Notes under the pieces: generated by a model
What the model saw: only the letters and a program-made list of their open reading frames with translations
Databases searched by the model: none
What the model was told of the DNA's origin: nothing
Program-made: the position numbers and the translations under genes
Part shown: piece by piece, positions 44,643 to 54,065 of the stretch
Layout: every line of letters begins with the position of its first letter
Position numbering within the stretch: position 1 is the stretch's first letter
NCBI RefSeq assembly: GCF_037154075.1
Contig: NZ_JBANRJ010000001.1
Location: forward strand, 1,731,501 to 1,795,500
From: Sphingobium aromaticiconvertens
GTDB lineage: Bacteria > Pseudomonadota > Alphaproteobacteria > Sphingomonadales > Sphingomonadaceae
Reading direction: 5' to 3'
Length of the DNA: 64,000 bases

Positions 44643-45939
44643 GCTTCGCCGCTTGTGCAACGACGCGATCGGACAGGGGGGATGTGCCTGACAGGGCCGC
44701 GACGATCGAGAGCGATCCGTCAGCTTCGCGCCGGGCGACAACCACGGCCAGTCCGTCGGTGTCGGTGGTCACGGCTTGCGGTTCCAGTGCCTGCGCGGCC
44801 TTGAGCGTGGCGCGGGCGCTCGTGCGGCTATCGGGGCGGGCAGGCTTCTCCGCGCGGCGCTCGGCGCGCACATCGCGGACCAGCGCCTTAATGCCGCCGG
44901 GATAGTTGTTCAGATGATCGGCCAATGCGCCAAGGCCCAGGCCGCTCGCCTGTGCATGGTCCAGCGCGGTCGCATATTCGGTCAGGCGAGTCTTGTCGTA
45001 AGTGGCGCCAAAGACCAGCTTGACGATGGGGGTCATCGGGCTGCGCGCCTGCACCTTGATCCCGGCGTCGGCCAGCATCTCTTCATAGTCTTGCGGCGAC
45101 TCTATGCTGGCGATGGCGAAATCATGGGCGAAGCCGATGGCGCGGTACAGTGCGGTATGGCTGCGGCTGTCGGCCCGGCGGGCTTCGTCCGCACCATCGC
45201 GCGCCAGCGCCAGCCAGTCAGCGAGCGGCGCGTCGCTCGACGGGCTTTCCATGCCCGACAGGTCGAGCGGTTCGTCGTCCAGTTCGGGAAGGTCGGTGTC
45301 GATCCCGCTGCCGACAGGGCCATCGGCCCAGACCGGGGCGACGTTGCGGCGGGCAGGGGCGCTGCGGAGCGCTTCTTCTACCTGCGACACCAGCGCATCG
45401 GTCAGGTCGTGGCTGGCCACTTCCTTCCAGTTGATGACGCCATAGACGAAATCGATCGTATCGTCGTCGGAGGAAAAAGGCATCAAGATGCCGCGGTACA
45501 GGATTTCCGATCCGCGCTGGTTGACGAACTCGGCCTCGAATCCGATCGGCGCGGCGTTCGCGATGATCTGAAGATAATGATCGGTCAGCCGGGACAGCAG
45601 CGAACGGGCCGGGACGTCATTGATATGGGTGATCGATCCCTCGATCTCGCACTCATGCCGCAGCGCGGTACCCAGATAGACGATCGCGGGATTGTCGATA
45701 CCGGCGCTGAAATCCAGTAGGACGCTGTTGGGGCCGAAATCCTCCAGTTCGTCGGGGTTGAGGTCCTCGATGGAGGGCAAGGTCCGCTCGCCCAGCATCG
45801 AGGCCCAATAATTATAGGCGCGCACATGCATGCGCCGTTCGTCGGACACCACGACCGGCGGCGTTTCGATCGCGGCGTCGGCCGCGTAATCAAAATCATC
45901 CTGGTCGTTGGCGACGTCATGCCCCCGCAGCGTGTCCAT
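44635..45939 (-). CDS. PAS-domain protein of unknown function
   Basis: A 434-residue cytoplasmic protein. Residues 35-175 look like an alphaproteobacterial PAS domain, with a conserved core around NYWASMLGERTLPSIEDLNP, then VYLGTALRHECEIEGSI, GFEAEFVNQRG and a final VYGVINWKEVA. An acidic linker (about 180-235) leads to a second helical region near 250-370 (VKLVFGATYDKTRLTEYATA, then NNYPGGIKALVRDVRAERR). No kinase, cyclase or other output domain is visible, so signalling would be through partners. The stop codon lies within a terminator hairpin. Confidence 0.75.
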   Translation of the reverse strand: MDTLRGHDVANDQDDFDYAADAAIETPPVVVSDERRMHVRAYNYWASMLGERTLPSIEDLNPDELEDFGPNSVLLDFSAGIDNPAIVYLGTALRHECEIEGSITHINDVPARSLLSRLTDHYLQIIANAAPIGFEAEFVNQRGSEILYRGILMPFSSDDDTIDFVYGVINWKEVASHDLTDALVSQVEEALRSAPARRNVAPVWADGPVGSGIDTDLPELDDEPLDLSGMESPSSDAPLADWLALARDGADEARRADSRSHTALYRAIGFAHDFAIASIESPQDYEEMLADAGIKVQARSPMTPIVKLVFGATYDKTRLTEYATALDHAQASGLGLGALADHLNNYPGGIKALVRDVRAERRAEKPARPDSRTSARATLKAAQALEPQAVTTDTDGLAVVVARREADGSLSIVAALSGTSPLSDRVVAQAAKQA

Positions 45940-46243
45940 CCGGCGCGTCCTGTTACAAAAAACCTAACTATCTGGCAGGACCGTGCCATGGGGATGGTAA
46001 ATTTGGCGTAAACGTGATGGGACGGATGACCGATGATACTGGGCTGGATCGCACCTATCTTAGCGGGATTGAGCAGGTTGTGAAAAATCCGACTGGTACG
46101 GTGGCTGAGAGGGGCGAGATGAAACGAAGATACGCTTCTTCGATCCTGCTCATCAAGCGCAAAGCCGTCCCGGCTTGGACCCACGCAGGACCAAAGTTTA
46201 AGGGCTTCTGGTAAGGAGAGCGTGGCTATCAAAGCCAGGGTAC
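45940..46243. other. Intergenic region between PAS gene and tRNA-Thr
   Basis: A 304-bp stretch with no gene that I trust. A 66-codon frame on the plus strand (46014-46214) lacks a good ribosome site and family features. The region must hold the PAS gene promoter. A GGCTGAGA string is present but is not part of a TPP riboswitch (see rejected items). Confidence 0.6.
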
Positions 46244-46319
46244 TGGTGCCGCTTACAGGACTCGAACCTGTGACCCCCGCATTACGAATGCGATGCTCTA
46301 CCAACTGAGCTAAAGCGGC
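46244..46319 (-). tRNA. tRNA-Thr (anticodon CGT)
   Basis: On the minus strand the acceptor arm GCCGCTT pairs with AAGCGGC. The D arm is TAGCTCAGTTGGTAGAGCA, and the anticodon loop TTCGTAA gives CGT, reading ACG. The T arm contains GGTTCGAGTCC. An encoded ACCA 3' end is present. Confidence 0.97.
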
Positions 46320-46645
46320 AGCGAGCGGGCAGATAACAGCGGTTGGTCAGAAGGACAAGCGATCAATCGCAAGATTTCCACATCAAATATTGCTGCGGCC
46401 AAAGATGACATCCATCACGCGATGATTGCGGCGTGAAAGCGGCAGGTGGTCGAGGGTGAGAGCGGAGGGATGAAAGGCCATTCTTCCGGATAAGGCTTCT
46501 ATCGCTTGTCAAATCCAGCCATCCGGACATTGCTTGGGTCCACATTTCAAGTTGAATCACGCCGAGGCCATCGCATCAACCCTTTCTAAAACGGTCTCTT
46601 AGGCGTATCATACTCATCTCATGGCTACTGCGGCGGGAGTCGCCA
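46320..46645. other. Intergenic region upstream of prkA
   Basis: A 326-bp stretch with no convincing gene, bounded by the tRNA-Thr 5' end and the prkA start. Both promoters should lie here. I see no clear GGAAC...CGTT general-stress promoter and no strong hairpin. Confidence 0.6.
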
Positions 46646-48589
46646 GTGACGAAAAATGAACTGTTTTCGAGCTTCACGCGGAATTTTGACGAACGGCGTC
46701 AAGCCGAGTTGTCGATTGAAGATTATCTGCTTGGGTGTCGCACCGATCCGATCATGCACGCCTCTGCGCCGGAACGTCTTCTGGCGGCGATCGGCGAGCC
46801 GGAAATCATAGATACTTCGCGCGATCAGCGGCTGGGCCGGATCTTCATGAACCGCACCATCCGGCGCTATAAGAGCTTCTCCAACTTTTTCGGTATGGAA
46901 TCCACGATCGAACATATCGTGAGCTTCCTGCGGCATGCGTCGCAGGGACTGGAGGAGCGCAAGCAGATTCTCTACCTGCTCGGTCCCGTGGGCGGCGGCA
47001 AATCGTCGCTGGCCGAGCGGCTGAAGGCACTGATGGAAATCCATCCGATCTATGCGCTGAAGGCGGGGGATGAGATCAGCCCGATCTTCGAAAGCCCGCT
47101 TGCGCTGTTCGACGCCGAAACGCACGGCGCCTTCATCGAGGACAGTTATGGCATTCCCCGGCGGCGGCTGACCGGCATGATAAGCCCCTGGTGTCGCAAG
47201 CGGCTGGACGAGTTTGGCGGTGACATAGCGCAGTTCAAGGTTATCCGGCTGACGCCGTCGCGGATGCGGCAGATCGCCATCGCCAAGACGGAACCGGGCG
47301 ACGAGAATAATCAGGATATTTCCTCGCTGGTCGGAAAGGTCGACATCCGCAAGCTGGAGATGCTGTCGCAGAACGATCCCGATGCCTACAGTTATTCGGG
47401 CGGCCTCAATCGGGCGAACCAGGGGATGCTGGAATTCGTCGAGATGTTCAAGGCGCCGATCAAGATGCTGCACCCGCTGCTGACGGCGACGCAGGAGGGG
47501 AATTATATCGGCACCGAAAATATCGGCGCCATCCCCTTTAACGGCATCGTCATGGCGCATAGCAATGAATCGGAATGGACGAATTTCAAGAACAACAAGA
47601 ATAACGAAGCCTTTATCGACCGCATCTACGTCATCAAGGTGCCCTACGCGTTGCAGGCGACCGAGGAGCGGCATGTCTATGAAAAGCTGCTGCAGGAATC
47701 AGACCTGAACAAGACGCCCTGCGCGCCCGGCACGCTGGAAATGCTGGCACGTTTTTCGGTGCTGACGCGGTTGCGTGAGCATGAGAACAGCAACGTCTAT
47801 TCCAAGATGCGGGTCTATGACGGGGAGATGCTGCGGGAGATCGATCCCAAGGCCAAGAGCCTTCAGGAATATCGCGACGCGGCGGGCGTGGATGAGGGGA
47901 TGTCGGGCATTTCCACCCGCTTCGCCTTCAAGGCGCTGTCGGCGACCTTCAACCATGACACGATCGAGATCGGCGCCGACCCGGTCCACCTCATGTATGT
48001 GCTGGAAGGCATGGTCCGGCAGGAGCAGTTCCCGGCGGAGACCGAAGCGCGCTATCTGGAGTATATCAAGGGCGAACTGGCGCCGCGCTATGCCGAGTTC
48101 ATCGGCAACGAGATTCAGAAGGCCTATCTGGAATCCTACCATGATTATGGTCAGAATCTGTTCGACCGCTATGTGGCCTATGCCGATGCGTGGATCGAAG
48201 ATCTGGACTTCAAGGACCCCGATACGGGGCAATTGCTGGACCGGGAGATCATCAATCAGGAACTGTCCAAGACCGAAAAGCCCGCCGGCATCGCCAATCC
48301 CAAGGATTTCCGTAACGAAGTGGTGAAGTTCGCGCTGCGCATGCGGGCCAGCAATGACGGGCGCAATCCGTCATGGACAAGCTATGAGAAGATCCGCGAG
48401 GTCATCGAAAAGCGGATGTTCAGTCAGGTCGAGGACCTGCTGCCGGTCATCAGCTTCGGGTCCAAGAAGGACGGCGATACGGCGAGCAAGCATGACGAAT
48501 TCGTCACGCGGATGATCGAGCGCGGCTATACCGAGCGACAGGTGAGACGGTTGGTCGAATGGTATATTCGCGTCAAGCAGGCAGGCTGA
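46646..48589 (+). CDS. prkA: PrkA-family serine protein kinase
   Basis: A 647-residue AAA-type ATPase/protein kinase (YeaG in E. coli). Walker A is GPVGGGKSS (about residues 113-121), followed by the PrkA AAA region and FNGIVMAHSNESEW. The C-terminal PrkA domain ends the protein. The start is a GTG with GGGAG nine bases upstream. PrkA-YeaH-SpoVR are a conserved trio, induced in E. coli by nutrient stress and stationary phase. The partner genes follow on the same strand. Confidence 0.95.
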   Translation: MTKNELFSSFTRNFDERRQAELSIEDYLLGCRTDPIMHASAPERLLAAIGEPEIIDTSRDQRLGRIFMNRTIRRYKSFSNFFGMESTIEHIVSFLRHASQGLEERKQILYLLGPVGGGKSSLAERLKALMEIHPIYALKAGDEISPIFESPLALFDAETHGAFIEDSYGIPRRRLTGMISPWCRKRLDEFGGDIAQFKVIRLTPSRMRQIAIAKTEPGDENNQDISSLVGKVDIRKLEMLSQNDPDAYSYSGGLNRANQGMLEFVEMFKAPIKMLHPLLTATQEGNYIGTENIGAIPFNGIVMAHSNESEWTNFKNNKNNEAFIDRIYVIKVPYALQATEERHVYEKLLQESDLNKTPCAPGTLEMLARFSVLTRLREHENSNVYSKMRVYDGEMLREIDPKAKSLQEYRDAAGVDEGMSGISTRFAFKALSATFNHDTIEIGADPVHLMYVLEGMVRQEQFPAETEARYLEYIKGELAPRYAEFIGNEIQKAYLESYHDYGQNLFDRYVAYADAWIEDLDFKDPDTGQLLDREIINQELSKTEKPAGIANPKDFRNEVVKFALRMRASNDGRNPSWTSYEKIREVIEKRMFSQVEDLLPVISFGSKKDGDTASKHDEFVTRMIERGYTERQVRRLVEWYIRVKQAG

Positions 48590-48608
48590 TGGAGGCGCAC
48601 TCACTGTC

Positions 48609-49916
48609 ATGCACATAGTTGACAGACGGCTGAACCCCGGAGGCAAAAGCCTGGTCAACCGGCAACGCTTCCTGCGACGGGCGCGGGCCTATGTGCAACA
48701 GGCAGTGCGTGACAGCTTGCAGGACCGCAGCATCAAGGATCTGGACAAGGAACGCCAGATCAGCATCCGCCGGGACGCTATCCACGAACCCACGCTGCAT
48801 CACGCCGGCCAGGGCGGCAATCGCGAGCGGGTGCTGCCCGGCAATCGCGAATATATGGAAGGCGACAGGATTAAGCGGCCTCAGGGCGGTGGAGGTGCCG
48901 GTTCGCAGGCGGGTGAGGGCGAGGGTGCGGACGAATTCCGCTTCGCGTTGAGCCGCGAGGAGTTTCTGGACCTGTTTCTCGACGATCTGGAATTGCCTGA
49001 CATGGCCAAGAAAAGGCTGGTGGCGGGCAAGGTCGAGGGGGTCAGGCGGGCGGGCTATTCAACCCTTGGCAATCCGTCCAACCTGTCCGTCCCGCGCTCG
49101 ATGCAGAAGGCGATGTCGCGGCGGCTGGCGCTGCGGCGGCCCAGCAGCGCGCAGTTGCGGCAGGTGGAAGACGCGATCGCCGAGATCGAGGCGCGCGAGA
49201 AGCCCTTGCCGAATGATGCAGCGGCATTGAAGAAGCTGCGCGAGGAACGGGCGCATCTGGTGCGGCGGCGCAACCTCATTGCCTATATCGACCCGGTTGA
49301 CCTGCGCTATCGCCGGTTCGAACCACAGCCCCGTCCGGTCGCGCAGGCCGTTATGTTCTGTCTGATGGATGTGTCTGGCTCCATGACCGCGCATATGAAG
49401 GATCTGGCCAAGCGTTTCTTCGCGCTGCTGCACCTGTTCCTGTCGCGCTGTTACGAGCATGTCGAGGTGGTGTTCATCCACCATACCGACCGGGCGGCCG
49501 AAGTGGACGAGCAGACCTTTTTCTATAGCACGGTCACGGGCGGCACGCTGGTGTCGAGTGCGCTCGACAAGCTGCTGGAGGTGGTGAAGGACCGCTACAG
49601 TCCGAACGACTGGAATATCTATGTCGCGCAGGCTTCGGACGGTGACACAATGGCGTCCGACAATGACCGGGTGGTCAGCCTGATGCAGGATCAGATCCTG
49701 CGGATCGCGCAATATGCCGCCTATCTGGAAGTGGGCCGCGAGGAATTTGCCGGGATAGAGGCGACGGCCACCACCGGGCTGTGGAACGCCTACGCGCCGG
49801 TGATGGAGGCCAATCGTCATTTCGCGATGCGCAAAGTGTCGCACCGGCGCGAAATCTATCCCGTCTTTCGCGAGCTGTTCCAGCGCAGGGGCGTTTCGGA
49901 AGGGGCGCGCAATTGA
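48609..49916 (+). CDS. yeaH: YeaH/YhbH family protein (DUF444)
   Basis: A 435-residue member of the DUF444 family, which always sits next to PrkA and SpoVR. The C-terminal von Willebrand A-like part has the metal site LMDVSGSM near residue 255 and RFFALLHLFLSRCYEHVEV. The N-terminal 100 residues are basic and Gly/Arg rich. It is thought to work with PrkA as a substrate or partner, without known chemistry. Its stop overlaps the TTG start of spoVR by four bases. Confidence 0.95.
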   Translation: MHIVDRRLNPGGKSLVNRQRFLRRARAYVQQAVRDSLQDRSIKDLDKERQISIRRDAIHEPTLHHAGQGGNRERVLPGNREYMEGDRIKRPQGGGGAGSQAGEGEGADEFRFALSREEFLDLFLDDLELPDMAKKRLVAGKVEGVRRAGYSTLGNPSNLSVPRSMQKAMSRRLALRRPSSAQLRQVEDAIAEIEAREKPLPNDAAALKKLREERAHLVRRRNLIAYIDPVDLRYRRFEPQPRPVAQAVMFCLMDVSGSMTAHMKDLAKRFFALLHLFLSRCYEHVEVVFIHHTDRAAEVDEQTFFYSTVTGGTLVSSALDKLLEVVKDRYSPNDWNIYVAQASDGDTMASDNDRVVSLMQDQILRIAQYAAYLEVGREEFAGIEATATTGLWNAYAPVMEANRHFAMRKVSHRREIYPVFRELFQRRGVSEGARN

Positions 49917-51454
49917 AAGGTGGTATCGCATCCGCCCCGCTGTTCACCGGTAGCGACTGGGACTTTTCGCTCCTCAACCGCATCTATGACGCCATCGAAC
50001 CGATCGCCATCGGCGAGATGAAGCTGAACATCTATCCCAATCAACTGGAAATCATCAGCGCTGAACAGATGCTGGACGCCTATTCATCGATCGGTATGCC
50101 GCTGTTCTACAAACACTGGTCGTTCGGCAAGCAGTTCGTCACCAATGAGACGCTCTATCGCAAGGGATTGCGCGGCCTTGCCTATGAGCTGGTGATCAAT
50201 TCCGATCCCTGCATCAATTATCTGATGCAGGAAAACAGCGCGACAATGCAGACACTTGTCATCGCCCATGCCGCCTTTGGACATAATCATTTCTTCAAGA
50301 ATAATTATGTCTTCCGCCAGTGGACGGACGCGGAAGGCATATTGGATTATCTGGAATTCGCCAAGCGATACATCGCCAGTTGTGAGGAACGCTACGGACA
50401 ACTAGCGGTGGAGCGCGTGCTGGATGCCGCCCATGCGCTGATGAACCAGGGCGTGCATCGCTATCCGCGCATTCGCCCCCGCGACCTGAAGGCTGAGGCC
50501 GAGCGGGAGGCCGAGCGGCAGGCCTTTCGCGATCGCATCTTTGACGATTTGTGGCGCACCGTGCCGATGGGCGGAAAGGCGGCCGCCGTGCCCAATGACC
50601 AGCGGCGCGCGGCGCTGGGGCTGCCACAGGAAAATATCCTCTATTTCCTGGAAAAGACGGGGCCGCGGCTGGAAAGCTGGCAGCGGGAGATATTGCGTAT
50701 CGTGCGTCTGATCGCGCAATATTTCTACCCCCAGCGCCAGACCAAGGCGATGAACGAGGGCGCAGCGACCTATACCCACTATCGCATCATGACCACCCTG
50801 CACCAGCGCGGCCTGATTACCGACGGGTCGTTCATGGAGTTCATCCAGTCGCACACGGGCGTCGTTTACCAACCGACCTATGACTCAGGGCATTTCGGCG
50901 GTTTCAATCCCTATGCGCTGGGTTTCGGCATCATGTCCGATATCGAGCGTATCTGCGACACGCCGACCGATGAGGACAGGGAGTGGTTCGGCGACATCGC
51001 CGGATCGCGCGACCCGGTGGAGGTGCTCAAGGACATCTGGGCGAATTATCGCGATGAAAGTTTCGTGTCGCAATTCCTCAGCCCTCATCTCATCCGGCAG
51101 TGGCGGTTGTTCAAGATCCTCGACCATGAAGGCGAGTCGGAGGTGCGCGTCGACGCTATCCATGACGAGCGCGGCTATCGGCGCATCCGAAGAGCGCTCG
51201 CGCGCGAACATGACATCGCCCGGCAGGAGCCGGATATCCAGGTCGTCGATGTCGATCTGGCCGGGGACCGGACGTTGATGCTGGAACATGGCGTGATCGA
51301 CGGGGTGCTGCTGGATGACGCCGATGCTGCCATGGTGTTGCAGAATCTCGCCAATCTCTGGGGATATGAGGTGGTGCTGAGCGAGGTCGATATGGAAACG
51401 CGCAAAGAGTTTAAGAGCCACCGTTGCCAACCGCGCGTCGACTGGACGGTCTGA
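49913..51454 (+). CDS. SpoVR family protein
   Basis: A 513-residue protein. I chose TTG at 49913, which overlaps the yeaH stop (TTGA) and has GGAAGGGG upstream. The next upstream start would lie within yeaH. Family hallmarks are GSDWDFSLLNRIYDAIEPIA, HAAFGHNHFFKNNYVF and RHQ-type repeats, with GFNPYALGFGIMSDIERIC near the middle. Bacillus SpoVR has a role in spore cortex. In non-spore formers it accompanies PrkA in a stress operon, role unclear. Confidence 0.93.
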   Translation: MKGGIASAPLFTGSDWDFSLLNRIYDAIEPIAIGEMKLNIYPNQLEIISAEQMLDAYSSIGMPLFYKHWSFGKQFVTNETLYRKGLRGLAYELVINSDPCINYLMQENSATMQTLVIAHAAFGHNHFFKNNYVFRQWTDAEGILDYLEFAKRYIASCEERYGQLAVERVLDAAHALMNQGVHRYPRIRPRDLKAEAEREAERQAFRDRIFDDLWRTVPMGGKAAAVPNDQRRAALGLPQENILYFLEKTGPRLESWQREILRIVRLIAQYFYPQRQTKAMNEGAATYTHYRIMTTLHQRGLITDGSFMEFIQSHTGVVYQPTYDSGHFGGFNPYALGFGIMSDIERICDTPTDEDREWFGDIAGSRDPVEVLKDIWANYRDESFVSQFLSPHLIRQWRLFKILDHEGESEVRVDAIHDERGYRRIRRALAREHDIARQEPDIQVVDVDLAGDRTLMLEHGVIDGVLLDDADAAMVLQNLANLWGYEVVLSEVDMETRKEFKSHRCQPRVDWTV

Positions 51455-51619
51455 AATAGCGCCATGCGGCGATGTGCGCGGGTGGACCCAAAAGATTCCA
51501 TTTCCCATCGGCTGACAAGGAGCGTAGATTTTGCGCGGTTTTTCACGGGGCGCCCTGCGTCCGATCGCCTCGCTGTGCGATAGGACCGGCATGTCCCGCA
51601 GGACGCAGGAGTGTGGTTC

Positions 51620-51826
51620 ATGACGAATGCCCTTAATGCGCAGGAATGTCTTGAGCGTGCCAAAATGCATGAGCAGTTGGCGGCAACGACGGCGGATGCC
51701 TCCGCACGCATGATGCATCAGGCGATGGCCGCCGAATTTCGCCGCCGGGCGGCAATGGGTTCCTTCGATGAGGCGCGACCGATGGCGAGCAAGCCGATCA
51801 TCGAACTGTGCCCGCCGGTGAGTTGA
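51620..51826 (+). CDS. Small hypothetical protein (68 aa)
   Basis: A 68-residue helical, methionine-rich protein beginning MTNALNAQECLERAKMHEQL. AGGAG lies nine bases before the ATG at 51620, which supports this start over a GTG at 51611. An Ala-rich AxxFRRRAAM segment ends in basic and proline residues. There is no signal or membrane helix. I do not recognise a family. It follows spoVR by 165 bases on the same strand. Confidence 0.65.
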   Translation: MTNALNAQECLERAKMHEQLAATTADASARMMHQAMAAEFRRRAAMGSFDEARPMASKPIIELCPPVS

Positions 51827-51835
51827 CGGACTGAT

Positions 51836-52078
51836 TCATCGCAATGGCGGGGACGATGGCTCGCCGCAGTAGATTGGACGTTCATGATCCAGCCACGCTG
51901 ATGCAGCATAGCTGCCGGGAAGCCAGACCGCGTCGGCGTCGGGCGCTGGCGGCTCATTGCCGAACGGCGGCACGGTTTGTATCGGCTGAATCAATGTACT
52001 GATGTTCTCAATTTGCGCATCTATCTGATGGCGGGCGACATCTGTGAGACCTCGTGGCAGCGATCTGACGCGCTGTCG
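51836..52078 (-). pseudogene. Possible decayed gene remnant
   Basis: A 80-codon open frame on the minus strand, without any ATG, ends at the TGA of 51836. Its reading looks protein-like, for example DVARHQIDAQIENISTLIQP and WLPGSYAASAWLDHERPIYC. Upstream stops cut it off. It lies next to the IS1380 element, so it could be a 5'-truncated gene. It is equally possible that it is chance coding-like sequence. Confidence 0.3.
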
Positions 52079-52174
52079 TTAGCTGGCTCTCATCCAGGGC
52101 GACATCGAGCCAAAAATTTATGCAGCAGTTCGTGTTTGCGAAGAAAAGCGCCGGAAGATGGGTGAATCTCCAGA

Positions 52175-52221
52175 GCATCGTGCGAAAAAGTGGGAACCGG
52201 CTTTTCGCAAAAAAACGATGC
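52175..52221. repeat. Intergenic inverted repeat element
   Basis: GCATCGTGCGAAAA and its near complement TTTTCGCA...CGATGC flank a GTGGGAACC centre. Similar intergenic sequences with GTGCGAAAA...GGGAACCGG are widespread in alphaproteobacteria. CTAGAGCA lies just downstream. This is the only copy in the window, and it looks like a noncoding repeat. Confidence 0.6.
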
Positions 52222-52400
52222 GACAACAAAGAACTAGAGCAAGCGCCCCGCGACGGATTTAACGCAGCTTGCTCCAGAAAAAAGAACCGGGCTGAGGGTG
52301 ATTTGACCGATGCAGGGATAACCAACATCTCCCGGCTGGCGGTTACCTCTAATGATATTTGATGTGTCCAAATGCTCACTTGGTCCCTCGAAAGTGCGGA

Positions 52401-54056
52401 CCTAGCCTCTCTTATTCACGACGCTCGGTTTCGGGCCCGCTCTGGGCATTTGCTGCGGCTGGCTGTATTGCGCGGACGACCGGCATCGCTGGCGTTTGTT
52501 TCACCGCATTCGGATTGATGGGCTTTTCGGGTTGAAGGGCTGGGCTCGGAGTTCTGCGGCGCTGCCGCATGGGCTACGTCGGCGCAGGCTTCAGCCGGAG
52601 AACGAGGGCGCGGAACAGGTCGGCATCCGGACAGGCGGAAGCGAAGGCAATGCGGATGCGGCTAGCACTTTCTACGACGCGCGCAGCGACCTTGAGCAGC
52701 CGCAGGCGCAAGGTGGTAAACTCCGCGCTTGCCAGAGCAGCGGTCCTGGGCATCGCCTGCTGGATGCGCCATAGCAGCCAGTATGCGGCAGTGTGCAGTA
52801 TCAGGCGCATCTGATTGGCATTGGCCGAGCGGCACGAGGTTCGGTCGCTGGCGAGCTGGGACTTGTGGCGCTTGATCAGGTTCTCGGCCTGACCACGCGC
52901 GCAGTAGAGCGTGTCGTAGATGTGCTCGGCCGATCCTGTTGCCAACGAGGTGACGACATAGCGGATGTCCATGCCCAGCGTGCTGGCCTCGATCCGTGCA
53001 ACGACGCGACGCTGGCACTTCCAGGTCTTTGCCCCATAGCGGGTCTCGGCATAGTTGCGCAGGACGGGACACTGACGCTGGGCGCGCTTGACCGCGCAGG
53101 CATCGGCGACCGCAACAATGGCGGGATCGGCGCGCAGCGCTGAATTGGTGGGCAGGCCGAACACGTAATCGACGCGGGCCGCATCGCAGTAGGCCATGAC
53201 CTCGGGTCGACCATAGTGCCCGTCGCCGCGGATAGTGATGTGGGTATCGGGCCAATTACGGCGCAGGTGACGCACCAGGCGTCGGATGTGCCCCGCCGCC
53301 TCCTTTCCAGAAGGCGTCTTGCCTGTGCGCAGCAGCATGGCCACCGGCCTGCCGGTCGCGGTGTCGTAGATATGGATCGGTAGGAAGCAGCGCTCCCCAT
53401 GATGCCCGTTCCAGAACGAGAGCTGTTGATAGCCATGCACGACGTCGCACGTGTCGTCGATATCCAGCGTGACCGCTGTCGGAGGGGCGGGATAGCTGGC
53501 GCAGTAGATGTCGATCATCGCGGCCATCATGCTGGCCAGTTCGCGCGTAGTCGGTGCATTTTCCCACCGGCTCATCGTCGGTTGGCTGGCCAGCCCCGCG
53601 CCCGATTCCGGCAGCTTGCCGAGCGCCAGGCGGAAGCCTGGATCGTCGCGCAGAGCATCGAGATCATCGGCATCCTCATAGCCGCACGCAATCGCGAACA
53701 CACGGGCACGCAGAATGTCATCCAGGCGATGGATCACCCGCGCTGGATCGCGCGGATCGGCAATACAAGCCGCCAGGCGCTGGCAAATCCCCATCGCGCG
53801 CTCGGCCTGTGCAAGCAGTAGAACACCGCCATCCGAGGTAAGCCGGCCACCGTCGAACGCAGCTGTGATTTTCTTGCGGCCGACTGCTGGGAATCCAAAT
53901 GAGCTTGCGATATCATCGTTCATGGCGGGTGTGGCCCGTGGCATTTTCTGCCCTGCGGCAGGTTCGGCTTAGACACCCAGTTCCTAATTCAGATCAGAGG
54001 CTTACGCCACTCCCGCCAACCCTTCAGGACACTTTTGGTGAATAAGGCGGGCTAGG
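52401..54056. mobile_element. IS1380-family insertion sequence
   Basis: An element of about 1656 bp with 19-bp terminal inverted repeats. The left end starts CCTAGCCTCTCTTATTCAC, and the right end is the complement of CCTAGCCCGCCTTATTCAC (16 of 19 match). It carries one transposase gene on the minus strand. I see no clean 4-bp target duplication; the flanking bases (CGGA / GTCC) instead extend the inverted repeat. The right end lies 9 bp before the SGNH gene start. Confidence 0.9.
52574..53944 (-). CDS. IS1380-family transposase
   Basis: A 456-residue DDE transposase of the IS1380 (DDE_Tnp_1 type) family. It begins FDGGRLTSDGGVLLLAQAER, the family start pattern. VTLDIDDTCDVVHGYQQLSF and TIRGDGHYGRPEVMAYCDAA carry the acidic residues of the active site. 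It continues with YCARGQAENLIKRHKSQLAS and ends in LRLRLLKVAARV. The frame is intact and of full length, so the copy may be active. The ATG at 53944 has GGGCAG upstream. Confidence 0.96.
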   Translation of the reverse strand: MPRATPAMNDDIASSFGFPAVGRKKITAAFDGGRLTSDGGVLLLAQAERAMGICQRLAACIADPRDPARVIHRLDDILRARVFAIACGYEDADDLDALRDDPGFRLALGKLPESGAGLASQPTMSRWENAPTTRELASMMAAMIDIYCASYPAPPTAVTLDIDDTCDVVHGYQQLSFWNGHHGERCFLPIHIYDTATGRPVAMLLRTGKTPSGKEAAGHIRRLVRHLRRNWPDTHITIRGDGHYGRPEVMAYCDAARVDYVFGLPTNSALRADPAIVAVADACAVKRAQRQCPVLRNYAETRYGAKTWKCQRRVVARIEASTLGMDIRYVVTSLATGSAEHIYDTLYCARGQAENLIKRHKSQLASDRTSCRSANANQMRLILHTAAYWLLWRIQQAMPRTAALASAEFTTLRLRLLKVAARVVESASRIRIAFASACPDADLFRALVLRLKPAPT

Positions 54057-54065
54057 GTCCGCCAC

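Noticed and set aside
46102..46120. GGCTGAGA string resembling a TPP riboswitch
   Set aside because: The second conserved part of a TPP aptamer (CTGATCTGG) and a thiamine gene are missing.
46014..46214. 66-codon frame between the PAS gene and tRNA-Thr
   Set aside because: No ribosome site or protein-like pattern, and it lies in a promoter region.
52008..52379. 123-codon frame on the minus strand beside the IS
   Set aside because: It crosses the alphaproteobacterial-type repeat and has no ribosome site. It looks like noncoding sequence.
52397..54060. Target-site duplication of the IS1380 copy
   Set aside because: The bases just outside the ends (CGGA and GTCC) are not direct repeats. No duplication is claimed.
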